From assembly GCA_016718505.1 (NCBI GenBank), contig JADKDE010000001.1, forward strand, positions 248,001-312,000: a stretch of DNA of 64,000 bases. The letters are read 5' to 3'. A program made the translations under genes and the position numbers. Positions within the stretch are counted from its first letter, which is position 1. Each line of letters starts with the position of its first letter. Below are positions 37,362 to 46,092 of this stretch, piece by piece. The notes under the pieces were generated by a model. That model was not told the DNA's origin. It searched no databases and worked only from the letters and a program-made list of their open reading frames with translations. This DNA comes from Saprospiraceae bacterium. Its GTDB lineage: Bacteria > Bacteroidota > Bacteroidia > Chitinophagales > Saprospiraceae.

Positions 37362-39680
37362 TTAAAATTTCTCGATTTTTTTGGTAATGATTCCATTTTC
37401 TGTATTAATGACCAACAAATAAAACCCTGAAGGAACCTCTGATATATCCACTTTATCAGCAGCGTACTTTTGATCAATCGAATATTCACGGCCGGAAATA
37501 TCAATTATTTTCATTCCCTTTATTATATTGTCTCCGTCCAAATTTCGAATAGTGCTTTGCCCAGAGGTTGGATTTGGATATACTTCAATCGAGTTATTCA
37601 ATGAAATTTGTTCGGACGTTGCAGTAGAACTTAAATTCAAGTTCCATGGTCCAAATATTTTACTACACCTATTGGCATCTGTTACCGTTACACTATACAC
37701 ATTCGGGCAGAGATTATTTATCGTAGCGGTAGTTTGACTAACATTCCAGCTATAAGATAAAAGTCCATTAAAGCCATTTGGATTGATCGTTATTTCTATG
37801 GATCCATCACATGTAGTCTGACCAGTTGGCTTCTTAATGTTTTCAGCCGTCTTGGTAATATTACTCACCGATACTGCAATAGCACTTGTGGCTGTACAAC
37901 CATCTTTATCCGTAACTTTTACCACATAATTTCCAGCTGCTAATCCGCTAATAGTGGGATTATTTGATTGAATGGTGGTATTAAGTACATTAAAATACAT
38001 TGGTGCAGCGCATTCAGAGGTATTAAAAGAAATCGCTCCATTGCTCATGTTTTGACATGCTTTCAAGTCCTCTTTAACTGACATTTTCGGGTATCTTGAC
38101 GTTTGAATGGTTACGCTATTGAATGTCCTACAACCTATTCTATCGGTGACCGTGACGGTATAAGATCCTGAGGACAGCGATGTGATAGTAGCACCAGTTC
38201 TTCCATTAGACCAGTTAAAAGTACTTGGTGAATTCAAAGAAGAAGAGATAGCAGTAATAGAACCATTTGAAACAGTTGGACAGCTTGGGTTTGTTGCATT
38301 AATTTGAAGTGCGTATTGTGGAGTAACTTCGATCTCACTTGTCAATTTACAGTTTCCACTTGTGACAGTTAAAGAGTAGGTTCCTGAGTAAAGTGGGGGA
38401 AATTTGTGCAAGAGTGGACGCAAAGTTATTAGGCCAGACCAACGATATGATTGGACTGAAAAATTCGCTATTGCGCTAAGTTTTTGGCATAATGATTCAT
38501 TTTTTGCGATATCAACTGTTAGTGCATTTCCTGTATTTATTGCGGTGATATTTATTCCAGGGCTATTAAATCTTGTGCATTGAGTCAAATGTTTTATTTT
38601 CAATTTATAATTGCCATTCTGTTTTGCAAAATAAGTATTTTTAGTGCCTACAGTATCATTGTTAAGAGTCCAATAAAACATATAATTAAGAGTATCGGAA
38701 ATATTCGACTTTAGCTTTATTGTTGAAACACTACAATTACTTGAAAGCCCAGACGCATCTGCATTTATCGCAAGTGTATTTTTTATTTCAAATGTAATAG
38801 CATCTGACCTTCTATGGCAGCCAAGGTGACTCCTATCAACCGTATAAGTTCCTCCTACGGGTGGATAAAAAGCACCTCCATCTGCATCAATTGTGGACTG
38901 ATTATTTCCTTGATTTATCCAAGTAAAAGAAACATACGCATTTCCAGATGCATAAGTTATCAATGAATCTCCGATACATGAAATATTTGGTTTATCATTA
39001 TAAGACACCATATCCACTTGATAATAGATAGAGTTTACCATTTTGGTTGTTATTTCTATTCTGACACCATTAGAACCAGTTAAAATTCCTCCCTGGTAAT
39101 TAGCTGGAACAAAAACAGATCCCAAAAAGTCATCGCCATAATTAAAAGTAAATAATGGGCAAAAATGATAATCTGCTTCATATAAAAGTATGTCAAATCC
39201 TTGTGAAAGCGATATACCTGGGATATTAAATGGAACTGGATAATTCTTTTCTACTTCATCGCCAACGAAGAGTAAATCAGATCCTTTTTTGAATTCAAGA
39301 TAATATTCTGGTGTTGATTCATTGACTCCTTCGCATCCGCTGAATCCCGTTGAATTTGCGCCCAAAACAGTAATTTTGTCGATTACTCTAAATGGTGTAG
39401 TTTTGGTCACCTCTAGCCTTAGGTCAAAGGCTCCATCGACGTCACTAAATCCATTGGGAGGATTGTAAGAAGTCCCAATTACCCGCCCATCAACAGTCCA
39501 TTTGTAGGTATTGTAAATATTGGGGGTCACCATACTGACGCTTAATGGGCCTTCATCATAGCAGATACGATATCTTTCGGTCTCTCCTTGGTATGGGTTA
39601 TTTACTTTAAAAAGGGGTTGGCTTAAGCTTACTATTGGGATGATCGCCAATAAGAATAAACTTGTAATTGTTGATTTCAT
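37362..39680 (-). CDS. secreted SprB-repeat protein with T9SS sorting domain
   Basis: A 772-residue exported protein. The start at 39680 is chosen because MKSTITSLFLLAIIPIVSLSQ is a clean signal peptide; the open frame upstream of it is not credible. The body has Ig- and PKD-like strands with paired cysteines. At least two repeats resemble the SprB gliding-adhesin repeat (TNPSCPTVSNGSITAISSSL.., NWSNGRTGATITSLSSGSYTVTVTDRIGC). A T9SS sorting domain closes it (EVYPNPTSGQSTIRNLDGD onward). It probably acts as a surface adhesin or matrix protein. It diverges from a sensor kinase gene. Confidence 0.88.
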   Translation of the reverse strand: MKSTITSLFLLAIIPIVSLSQPLFKVNNPYQGETERYRICYDEGPLSVSMVTPNIYNTYKWTVDGRVIGTSYNPPNGFSDVDGAFDLRLEVTKTTPFRVIDKITVLGANSTGFSGCEGVNESTPEYYLEFKKGSDLLFVGDEVEKNYPVPFNIPGISLSQGFDILLYEADYHFCPLFTFNYGDDFLGSVFVPANYQGGILTGSNGVRIEITTKMVNSIYYQVDMVSYNDKPNISCIGDSLITYASGNAYVSFTWINQGNNQSTIDADGGAFYPPVGGTYTVDRSHLGCHRRSDAITFEIKNTLAINADASGLSSNCSVSTIKLKSNISDTLNYMFYWTLNNDTVGTKNTYFAKQNGNYKLKIKHLTQCTRFNSPGINITAINTGNALTVDIAKNESLCQKLSAIANFSVQSYRWSGLITLRPLLHKFPPLYSGTYSLTVTSGNCKLTSEIEVTPQYALQINATNPSCPTVSNGSITAISSSLNSPSTFNWSNGRTGATITSLSSGSYTVTVTDRIGCRTFNSVTIQTSRYPKMSVKEDLKACQNMSNGAISFNTSECAAPMYFNVLNTTIQSNNPTISGLAAGNYVVKVTDKDGCTATSAIAVSVSNITKTAENIKKPTGQTTCDGSIEITINPNGFNGLLSYSWNVSQTTATINNLCPNVYSVTVTDANRCSKIFGPWNLNLSSTATSEQISLNNSIEVYPNPTSGQSTIRNLDGDNIIKGMKIIDISGREYSIDQKYAADKVDISEVPSGFYLLVINTENGIITKKIEKF

Positions 39681-39838
39681 AATATTGATTTTTACAGTTA
39701 AATAATGATACCACAAAGATGGGCCTGTAATGGGTCGCCATAAAACACGGCAAAAAGGTATATTGAAAAAATACTGCAAAACAGGTACTAGCCAGTATTT
39801 TATATACCGGCTACTGGGTAATTACTAAAAATATATTT

Positions 39839-41875
39839 ATGAAGCTTCCGATATTTAGTATATACTATTTACTTTTACGAACTATGAGTGCCAACTTTTT
39901 AAAAATCCTCTTCTCAATTTTGATTGCCATTTCGGAGTGTTATGGTATAAATAAGGTTGCTTTTCGAGATTCACTTTATAAACCAATTCTAATCACTCAG
40001 GATTTTAGCCACAAACTTGTAGGACAAGAAGACTCTATCTATATTATACTGGATACTTTACAAGAGATAAACCAATTCGACATCCTAAATTTTGATCCCT
40101 GTATTTTCAAGATGGTTAAAAAAGCTACTTTCCGCGAGTTTATTTTTGATGCAAGCGATCGCAATATTTGGATGCTTTTCGGTTTAAAAAATGAAACAAA
40201 ATCAAAAAACAAAATATTATTCGAATTTATCGATCCTTATATAGAAGTATTGGAGGTTTATGCAAAATCTCAAAAATCTCGGTCATATACCGACATTGAG
40301 CAGCTCGCTTATTATTCTTTTGATAAGTTTACGGACTTAAAGAGAAATAATCGATACAACTTTCCAGCAGAAATCACTCTTAAACCGAAAGAATCACAAT
40401 GGATCGCTGTAAAAATTAGGTCTTCGAGACATAATTTAAATTTTAGTGCTTTTATTTGGAATCAAGACGTTAGAACTTCGCAACAGTTTTTCGAAGACAT
40501 CCTTTTAGGTACATTTTTTGGCATCGAACTGATATTCTTAATCATCTTAATATTATTGGTTTTAAGCACTTTTGATAAGCTCCAAGTCTATTTTTTACTC
40601 TTTTTCATACTTGGTATTATTTTCGTAATGGTGGATATTGGATTTGAAATGTGGCTATGGTCTAGCCTTTCTATCAATAAACCCTTGATATTACTCACCG
40701 TTGTTACTTTTTATTTGATCGCTGGAATACTTTTCGTTCAGACCTATTTTGGAATCCACGTCAAGATTTGGAGGTCTTTGACTTTTTTCCATTTCATTGC
40801 CATAATAGGTGCCACCCTGTGTTGCATTATGTGGGTTTGTGAAATATTCGATTCCAGTCTCATCCGATCGGTCGTTCAGTATTTGCTTATATTTTTTCTT
40901 GCTGTCAACATCTTTATTTTATTGATGGTAGCTAAAGCTATGATTTCTCATTGGAAGCTAGACCACATATTGTTCATACTAGGCTTTTTGATTCATGGTA
41001 TCAGCATTTTTATCATCAATTTGCAAATGCTTGGGATTTTACCGCACGGTTTATTGAATTTTTATGTCATAAAATATTTAGGATTTTATCCTTTTACTTT
41101 TTATACCAATATTTTGTTTTTACTGGGTGTTATTGTAGAGCTCATGGCAGTTTTTTATCTTTTGGTAAAAAATTTTATTGGCAATATTGAGCTGAATACA
41201 AAACTCGCCGAACAACTCGCTAGAGAAAAAGAGCTTAACTTAAATTCTCTAATTCTAGGGATCGAAACTGAGCGGAAAAGAATCGGACAAGAGCTTCATG
41301 ACGGACTTGGCGTATTGATCAGCAGCATCAAAATGAAAACTCAAAAGGTAATCGAATCCACCGATGACAAACATCAAAAAGATAAGCTACAAAACATCAC
41401 GGCAGACCTCGATCTAGCATATACCGATGTAAGGCATATTTCACACAATTTGATGCCTAAAAGCCTTGAAAGACAAGGTCTTAAAGCCGCAATCGAAGAC
41501 TTGTTGCATCGGGTTAAAAATATCAGTCCAGACATCGACATACATCTGTTATTTAACATAGATTTGAATGAAATAAATGATACTGCGAAAATCCATATCT
41601 ACAGAATTCTGCAAGAGCTTTGTAATAACATCGTAAAGCATGCCAAAGCTAAAGAAATCATCGTTCAGTTTTTTAGCAATTTAGATGGCATCATCATCAC
41701 GATTGAAGATGATGGTATTGGGTTTGATCTAAATCAGCCCAACAAAGGAATCGGATTGCAAAATCTAAAAATCAGGGCAAAAGCCCTTAGCGCAAAAATT
41801 AATTTGGAATCAAGAGTCAATCATGGAACCTTTGTGTCTATAGAAATCCCACACAGCGAACTTACAAAAAAATAA
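39839..41875 (+). CDS. 7TM-DISM-type sensor histidine kinase (HisKA_3 family)
   Basis: A 678-residue membrane sensor kinase. Signal segment, then an extracytoplasmic 7TMR-DISMED2-like domain (about 45-210, with FREFIFDASDRNIWMLFGLKN), seven membrane helices (about 220-450), a short coiled coil, a HisKA_3 dimerisation domain with the phospho-acceptor in GQELHDGLG (H487), and a HATPase domain (ELCNNIVKHAKAKE as N box, EDDGIGF as G1). The signal is unknown, but DISM domains usually sense carbohydrates or envelope molecules. Met16 is an alternative start. The partner regulator follows 74 bases downstream. Confidence 0.93.
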   Translation: MKLPIFSIYYLLLRTMSANFLKILFSILIAISECYGINKVAFRDSLYKPILITQDFSHKLVGQEDSIYIILDTLQEINQFDILNFDPCIFKMVKKATFREFIFDASDRNIWMLFGLKNETKSKNKILFEFIDPYIEVLEVYAKSQKSRSYTDIEQLAYYSFDKFTDLKRNNRYNFPAEITLKPKESQWIAVKIRSSRHNLNFSAFIWNQDVRTSQQFFEDILLGTFFGIELIFLIILILLVLSTFDKLQVYFLLFFILGIIFVMVDIGFEMWLWSSLSINKPLILLTVVTFYLIAGILFVQTYFGIHVKIWRSLTFFHFIAIIGATLCCIMWVCEIFDSSLIRSVVQYLLIFFLAVNIFILLMVAKAMISHWKLDHILFILGFLIHGISIFIINLQMLGILPHGLLNFYVIKYLGFYPFTFYTNILFLLGVIVELMAVFYLLVKNFIGNIELNTKLAEQLAREKELNLNSLILGIETERKRIGQELHDGLGVLISSIKMKTQKVIESTDDKHQKDKLQNITADLDLAYTDVRHISHNLMPKSLERQGLKAAIEDLLHRVKNISPDIDIHLLFNIDLNEINDTAKIHIYRILQELCNNIVKHAKAKEIIVQFFSNLDGIIITIEDDGIGFDLNQPNKGIGLQNLKIRAKALSAKINLESRVNHGTFVSIEIPHSELTKK

Positions 41876-41949
41876 AGCATCCCATTTTTATGGAATTTTT
41901 ATATATATTCGTCTTGAATATGTATTTATTCTTTATTTAGATTTAGGAA

Positions 41950-42621
41950 ATGGAAAATGTTATCTCGGTTTTAATTGTAGATGACCAACAAATAATAACT
42001 CAGGGATTGACTTCATTATTGGCCTTTCAAGAAGAACTGGAAGTAGTTGGCACCGCATCTGACAATTTTATTGCAGAAGATTTTGTTCGAAACAATCACG
42101 TCGATGTCGTGTTGATGGACTTCAATATGCCTGAAGTTGATGGCATACAATGCACAAAAAATCTACTGGCCATTAATCCCAATCTAAAGATTTTAATTCT
42201 TACAAGTTACGACGATGTCGGTTTGGTTCGAGAATCGATCCATCACGGAGCTATGGGTTTTTTATTAAAAAATATAGACAAAGATGAATTAATCACCGCA
42301 ATAAAAACTGTGTATATGAATAAGCAATATCTAGGCATTTCAATCCAAGGATTGGTAATCAACTCTTTCTTAGAACACCAAAAAGTAGAATGGTCTCCCA
42401 ACAATCCCGCTCAAGGCAATGGAGATCAGTTCCTTTATACCAAAAGAGAAATCGAAGTTCTCCGCGAGATCGCGAAAGGCAAAACCAGCCAACAAATCGC
42501 CAGTGAGTTATTCATCAGCCTAAACACCGTTGAGACGCATCGCAAGAATATTTTATCAAAAAGCGAAGCCAAAAATATGACCGAGCTAATAAACTTCGCC
42601 AATAAGTCTGGGATCATTTAA
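41950..42621 (+). CDS. NarL/LuxR-type response regulator
   Basis: A 223-residue DNA-binding response regulator. The receiver domain has the acidic pair in IVDDQ, the phospho-acceptor D57 in VVLMDFNMPEVDG and the Lys in GFLLKNIDKDE. The C-terminal LuxR helix-turn-helix is YTKREIEVLREIAKGKTSQQIASELFISLNTVETHRKNIL. The gene order and HisKA_3/LuxR pairing make it the partner of the upstream kinase. Targets are unknown; the flanking T9SS genes are candidates by position only. Confidence 0.94.
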   Translation: MENVISVLIVDDQQIITQGLTSLLAFQEELEVVGTASDNFIAEDFVRNNHVDVVLMDFNMPEVDGIQCTKNLLAINPNLKILILTSYDDVGLVRESIHHGAMGFLLKNIDKDELITAIKTVYMNKQYLGISIQGLVINSFLEHQKVEWSPNNPAQGNGDQFLYTKREIEVLREIAKGKTSQQIASELFISLNTVETHRKNILSKSEAKNMTELINFANKSGII

Positions 42622-42661
42622 TTGGTGTTAGGAAGATATACTAGTTGGCTTATCCACTTTT

Positions 42662-42976
42662 TTGGAGTCAACCTATTTCCGGACTATGACCTACCAGTTT
42701 GTACCTTATTCGTGTGACAGCACTTGGTTAGTAACATCAACTAATGAAATTGATGAAGAAACGGTGAAAATTTATCCTAATCCAACCAATGAAAGGGTTT
42801 ATATTGATGGAATCGATTCAGAGATTGAATATCAATTGTGTTCCCTAGGTGGCCAAATAATGAAACAAGGAATAACCTATAATAAGACTGTTAATATTGA
42901 GAATACTGGTTTATATATTCTAAAGCTAAAAGTAGATGGTATCTGGATATTTAAAAGGATAATTACAATAGAGTAA
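42662..42976 (+). pseudogene. orphan T9SS sorting domain (gene remnant)
   Basis: About 100 residues opening with TTG at 42662 (an ATG follows at 42686). From EETVKIYPNPTNERVYIDGID to the C-terminus it is a clear type A T9SS sorting domain, with the final strands GLYILKLKVDGIWIFKRIITIE. There is no signal peptide and no cargo domain, so it could not be exported as it stands. It is most likely the 3' end of a deleted secreted-protein gene. It begins 40 bases after the response regulator. Confidence 0.75.
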
Positions 42977-43042
42977 TGCTGACTTCATCGGCTTGATGTA
43001 CGCGCCACCGCATCGCTCAGTGCTACATAGCCCTGCCCTATT

Positions 43043-45976
43043 TCAATAGCGCTTATCCTTGATATAAGGCAGCTTTTCAAAGGCCTCTACATCCACACTC
43101 GGGAATCCAAAATCTTCAACTATCCTACCGCGGATGCGATATACCCCTTTCCCTTTAAAAAGGTATTTTTCTAGGCTTTTGGGGAAATGTACCGAGTCGA
43201 AAAAATGCCCCTGACGATCTACCCACGTTCCAAAATACATCAGCTTTTTGGTTGATGTGGTGACATACTTTCTCGCAATATAATAGCCCAACATGGTCAC
43301 CGTTTTACCCTTTTTGCTCAGCATCTCATGTGCCATTATATCTTCGATGAATGGTGTTTCTAGTAAGTCAAACGGCGAACATAGCGGAAAACCCAGTAAT
43401 TCCATCTCATCAAATGCTTGATCCCAAGTATCGTCTTCTAAGGTCGGTATGGTATAAGATTCCGCTGGCTCTTCGAATAGGTATCCCGTAGCACTTCTCG
43501 ACATATTGGGGTTGAATACGGCGGACTTATTCCACATCAATTCGTATTTATTGAGCCCAGTAAATCTAAAAGCCCCAATGCGAATCAAAATCTCCAACTG
43601 TTGCTTGCTCACGTCTAGTCGCCTGACGAAATCTTCCAAGTCTATATATTTCCCCCTAATGGTTCGCTCTTGGACCAATCTTCGCGCCAGTTGCGCCTCC
43701 AAATCTTTGATATGAACAAAGCCAACATACACGTCATCGCCATCAATACTTGTCATATAATGACTGTAATTGATACAAGGGGCATGGATGATGCCGCCGC
43801 ACATCCTAAGTTCGTGAAGATACACTTCTGTCGAATAAAATCCACCAAAATTGTTTATCACAGCTACCATGAACTCTCGAGGGTAATATGTCTTCAAATA
43901 TAGACTTTGAAATGACTCCACAGCAAAACTCGCAGAATGAGCCTTGCAAAAAGAATACCCACTAAAACTTTCTATCTGTCGCCACACTTCTTTGGTAAGT
44001 TCATCTGGATATCCTCTCGCAGCACAATTGTTGAAAAATTTTTCCATCAATCGATAAAATGTATCTGAGCTTTTCTTCTTTCCCGTCATGATACGCCTCA
44101 AAACATCCGACTCATCCAGTCCCAAACCCGAAAAATGGTGAACTATTTTCATTACATCTTCTTGATAAACCATAATCCCATAGGTCTCCCCTAGATGTTC
44201 TTCGAAAACAGGGTGTAGGTATTTTGTTTTCGATTTATGGTGAAATCGCTCGATGTACTCTCGCATCATGCCCGACTGAGCTACTCCAGGGCGGATGATG
44301 GAACTTGCCGCAACCAAATGAACATAATTGTCGCATTTTAACTTTGACAACAGCCCTCGCATCGCTGGAGATTCAATATAAAAGCATCCTATACATCGTC
44401 CAGATCTGAGCTGTGCCCTTACTTTCGGGTCCATTTTTATGCGTTCTACTTGGTGTACATCGACCTCGAGACCTTTGTTGTTGCGGATGATATCGACCGC
44501 CTCCTTGATATGCCCAAGCCCTCTTTGGCTCAATACATCATATTTATGAAATTGCAGATCTTCGGCTTCATACATGTCAAAATGCACAATTGGAAATCCT
44601 TTGGGCATCATTTGCAATGCAGTATAATAATTTAATGGCCTTTCTGAAACAATAACACCTCCCGCATGGATGGATAGATAATTCGGAAATCCCTCCATCA
44701 TTTTACCATAATAAAAAATATACTCAGCAAAGGGATGATGCCTGGTTTTATCCAATGGGTGATCCACGATTGTATCAATATCTTCTTTCGGCAATCCGAA
44801 CACTTTACCCAATTCTCGAATGATCGACTTCCCTTTAAATGTATTGTATGTAGCTAAAAGGGCTGTGTATTCGCTGCCATATCGCTTGAATATATAGTCT
44901 GTCACATCATCTCGCTCGTCCCATGAAAAATCAATGTCAAAATCAGGAGGTGAACTCCTGTGAGGATTGATAAATCGCTCAAAATATAAGTCCAACTCCA
45001 GGGGATCTACGTCCGTGATGTATAGACAATAAGCGACGATGGAATTCGCCCCGCTACCCCTTCCTACGTGAAAGTAACCTGCGGATCTGGCATAGCGCAC
45101 GATATCCCATGTAATCAAGAAATAAGCTGCAAATCCAAGCTCAAGAATTACTTTGAGTTCGGACTCCACCCTGTTGACGGCCTTCTCTTGGTTTTTATAC
45201 CGACGCTGGCAGCCACTTCTAGCCAATTTTTTTAATAAAGCAAAATCACTTTCTTTGCTTTCAGTAAAACAATTTCGATTATTGCTCGTATCCGACACCA
45301 AATCGATATGGCAATTCTCCAAGATATTTTTAGTATTTTCAAGAATCATTGGAAATTGTGCAAAGGCGGATTCGATGATTTTTTCATCTATATATCGGTC
45401 ATGTGGCGAGGCCATATCATGTGTTTCCAACTTGCCAATAAGGATATTTTTATCAATACAACGAAGGAACTGATGTATTCGATACTGCTCCTTTGTGTCA
45501 TACGTGATGGGGGCATAGACGACCATTTTATGGGAAAAAATCTTTTGTGGAGAGCTATAAAGCTTGTTCACCTCGCTGGGTCTTACGCCTACATACTCGT
45601 ATTCTTCTAGGTTCTCCCAGCTTTTGGGGCATTTGCGGTATATAACATAACAATGCGTAAAACCTGGTGCAGCCGACGGAGGTTTGATATTCTGTATTGA
45701 GATTTTCGTCAACCATGCATTAATTTCTCTCCATCCTTCTTCATCTTTCGCTATGGCTAAATACAAGAAATTTCCTTGATGTCGAAATTCTACCCCAAGT
45801 ATCGGAGTTATGCCATTGGCTCGACATTCTTTTATAAAAGTAAAACTACATGACGTATTGTTAATATCGGTCAAAACCAAATAATTCAACTGCTGAGCAC
45901 GTGCGAACTCAACCAATGCTTTGGGTGAAAACACGCCATAACGCAGACTAAAATAAGTATGTGACGACAAATACAT
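43043..45976 (-). CDS. DnaE-type DNA polymerase III alpha subunit, short form
   Basis: A 977-residue C-family polymerase. A PHP domain lies at the N-terminus, then the palm with the catalytic Asp pair in PDFDIDFSWDERDD and the VGRGSGANSIVAYCL motif, the finger region with HAGGVIVS and FCKAHSASFAVES, a helix-hairpin-helix region and a C-terminal OB fold. It is shorter than a replicative DnaE (about 1,160). The PHP metal site is eroded: H6 is kept, but Tyr replaces the next His (SHTYFS), and TDI replaces the usual TDH. This suggests no PHP exonuclease activity and an accessory, possibly mutagenic or repair, role like DnaE2. No imuB or dinB partner is adjacent. Confidence 0.88.
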   Translation of the reverse strand: MYLSSHTYFSLRYGVFSPKALVEFARAQQLNYLVLTDINNTSCSFTFIKECRANGITPILGVEFRHQGNFLYLAIAKDEEGWREINAWLTKISIQNIKPPSAAPGFTHCYVIYRKCPKSWENLEEYEYVGVRPSEVNKLYSSPQKIFSHKMVVYAPITYDTKEQYRIHQFLRCIDKNILIGKLETHDMASPHDRYIDEKIIESAFAQFPMILENTKNILENCHIDLVSDTSNNRNCFTESKESDFALLKKLARSGCQRRYKNQEKAVNRVESELKVILELGFAAYFLITWDIVRYARSAGYFHVGRGSGANSIVAYCLYITDVDPLELDLYFERFINPHRSSPPDFDIDFSWDERDDVTDYIFKRYGSEYTALLATYNTFKGKSIIRELGKVFGLPKEDIDTIVDHPLDKTRHHPFAEYIFYYGKMMEGFPNYLSIHAGGVIVSERPLNYYTALQMMPKGFPIVHFDMYEAEDLQFHKYDVLSQRGLGHIKEAVDIIRNNKGLEVDVHQVERIKMDPKVRAQLRSGRCIGCFYIESPAMRGLLSKLKCDNYVHLVAASSIIRPGVAQSGMMREYIERFHHKSKTKYLHPVFEEHLGETYGIMVYQEDVMKIVHHFSGLGLDESDVLRRIMTGKKKSSDTFYRLMEKFFNNCAARGYPDELTKEVWRQIESFSGYSFCKAHSASFAVESFQSLYLKTYYPREFMVAVINNFGGFYSTEVYLHELRMCGGIIHAPCINYSHYMTSIDGDDVYVGFVHIKDLEAQLARRLVQERTIRGKYIDLEDFVRRLDVSKQQLEILIRIGAFRFTGLNKYELMWNKSAVFNPNMSRSATGYLFEEPAESYTIPTLEDDTWDQAFDEMELLGFPLCSPFDLLETPFIEDIMAHEMLSKKGKTVTMLGYYIARKYVTTSTKKLMYFGTWVDRQGHFFDSVHFPKSLEKYLFKGKGVYRIRGRIVEDFGFPSVDVEAFEKLPYIKDKRY

Positions 45977-46092
45977 TTCACAAATGTATTATTTTTCATC
46001 TTTATTTTGACGATTATTTACACATTAATTTATATATGGGAATTCTTTCTGCTTAGAAAGCGTATTATTAACAAAATAAGCCTCAAATTATC

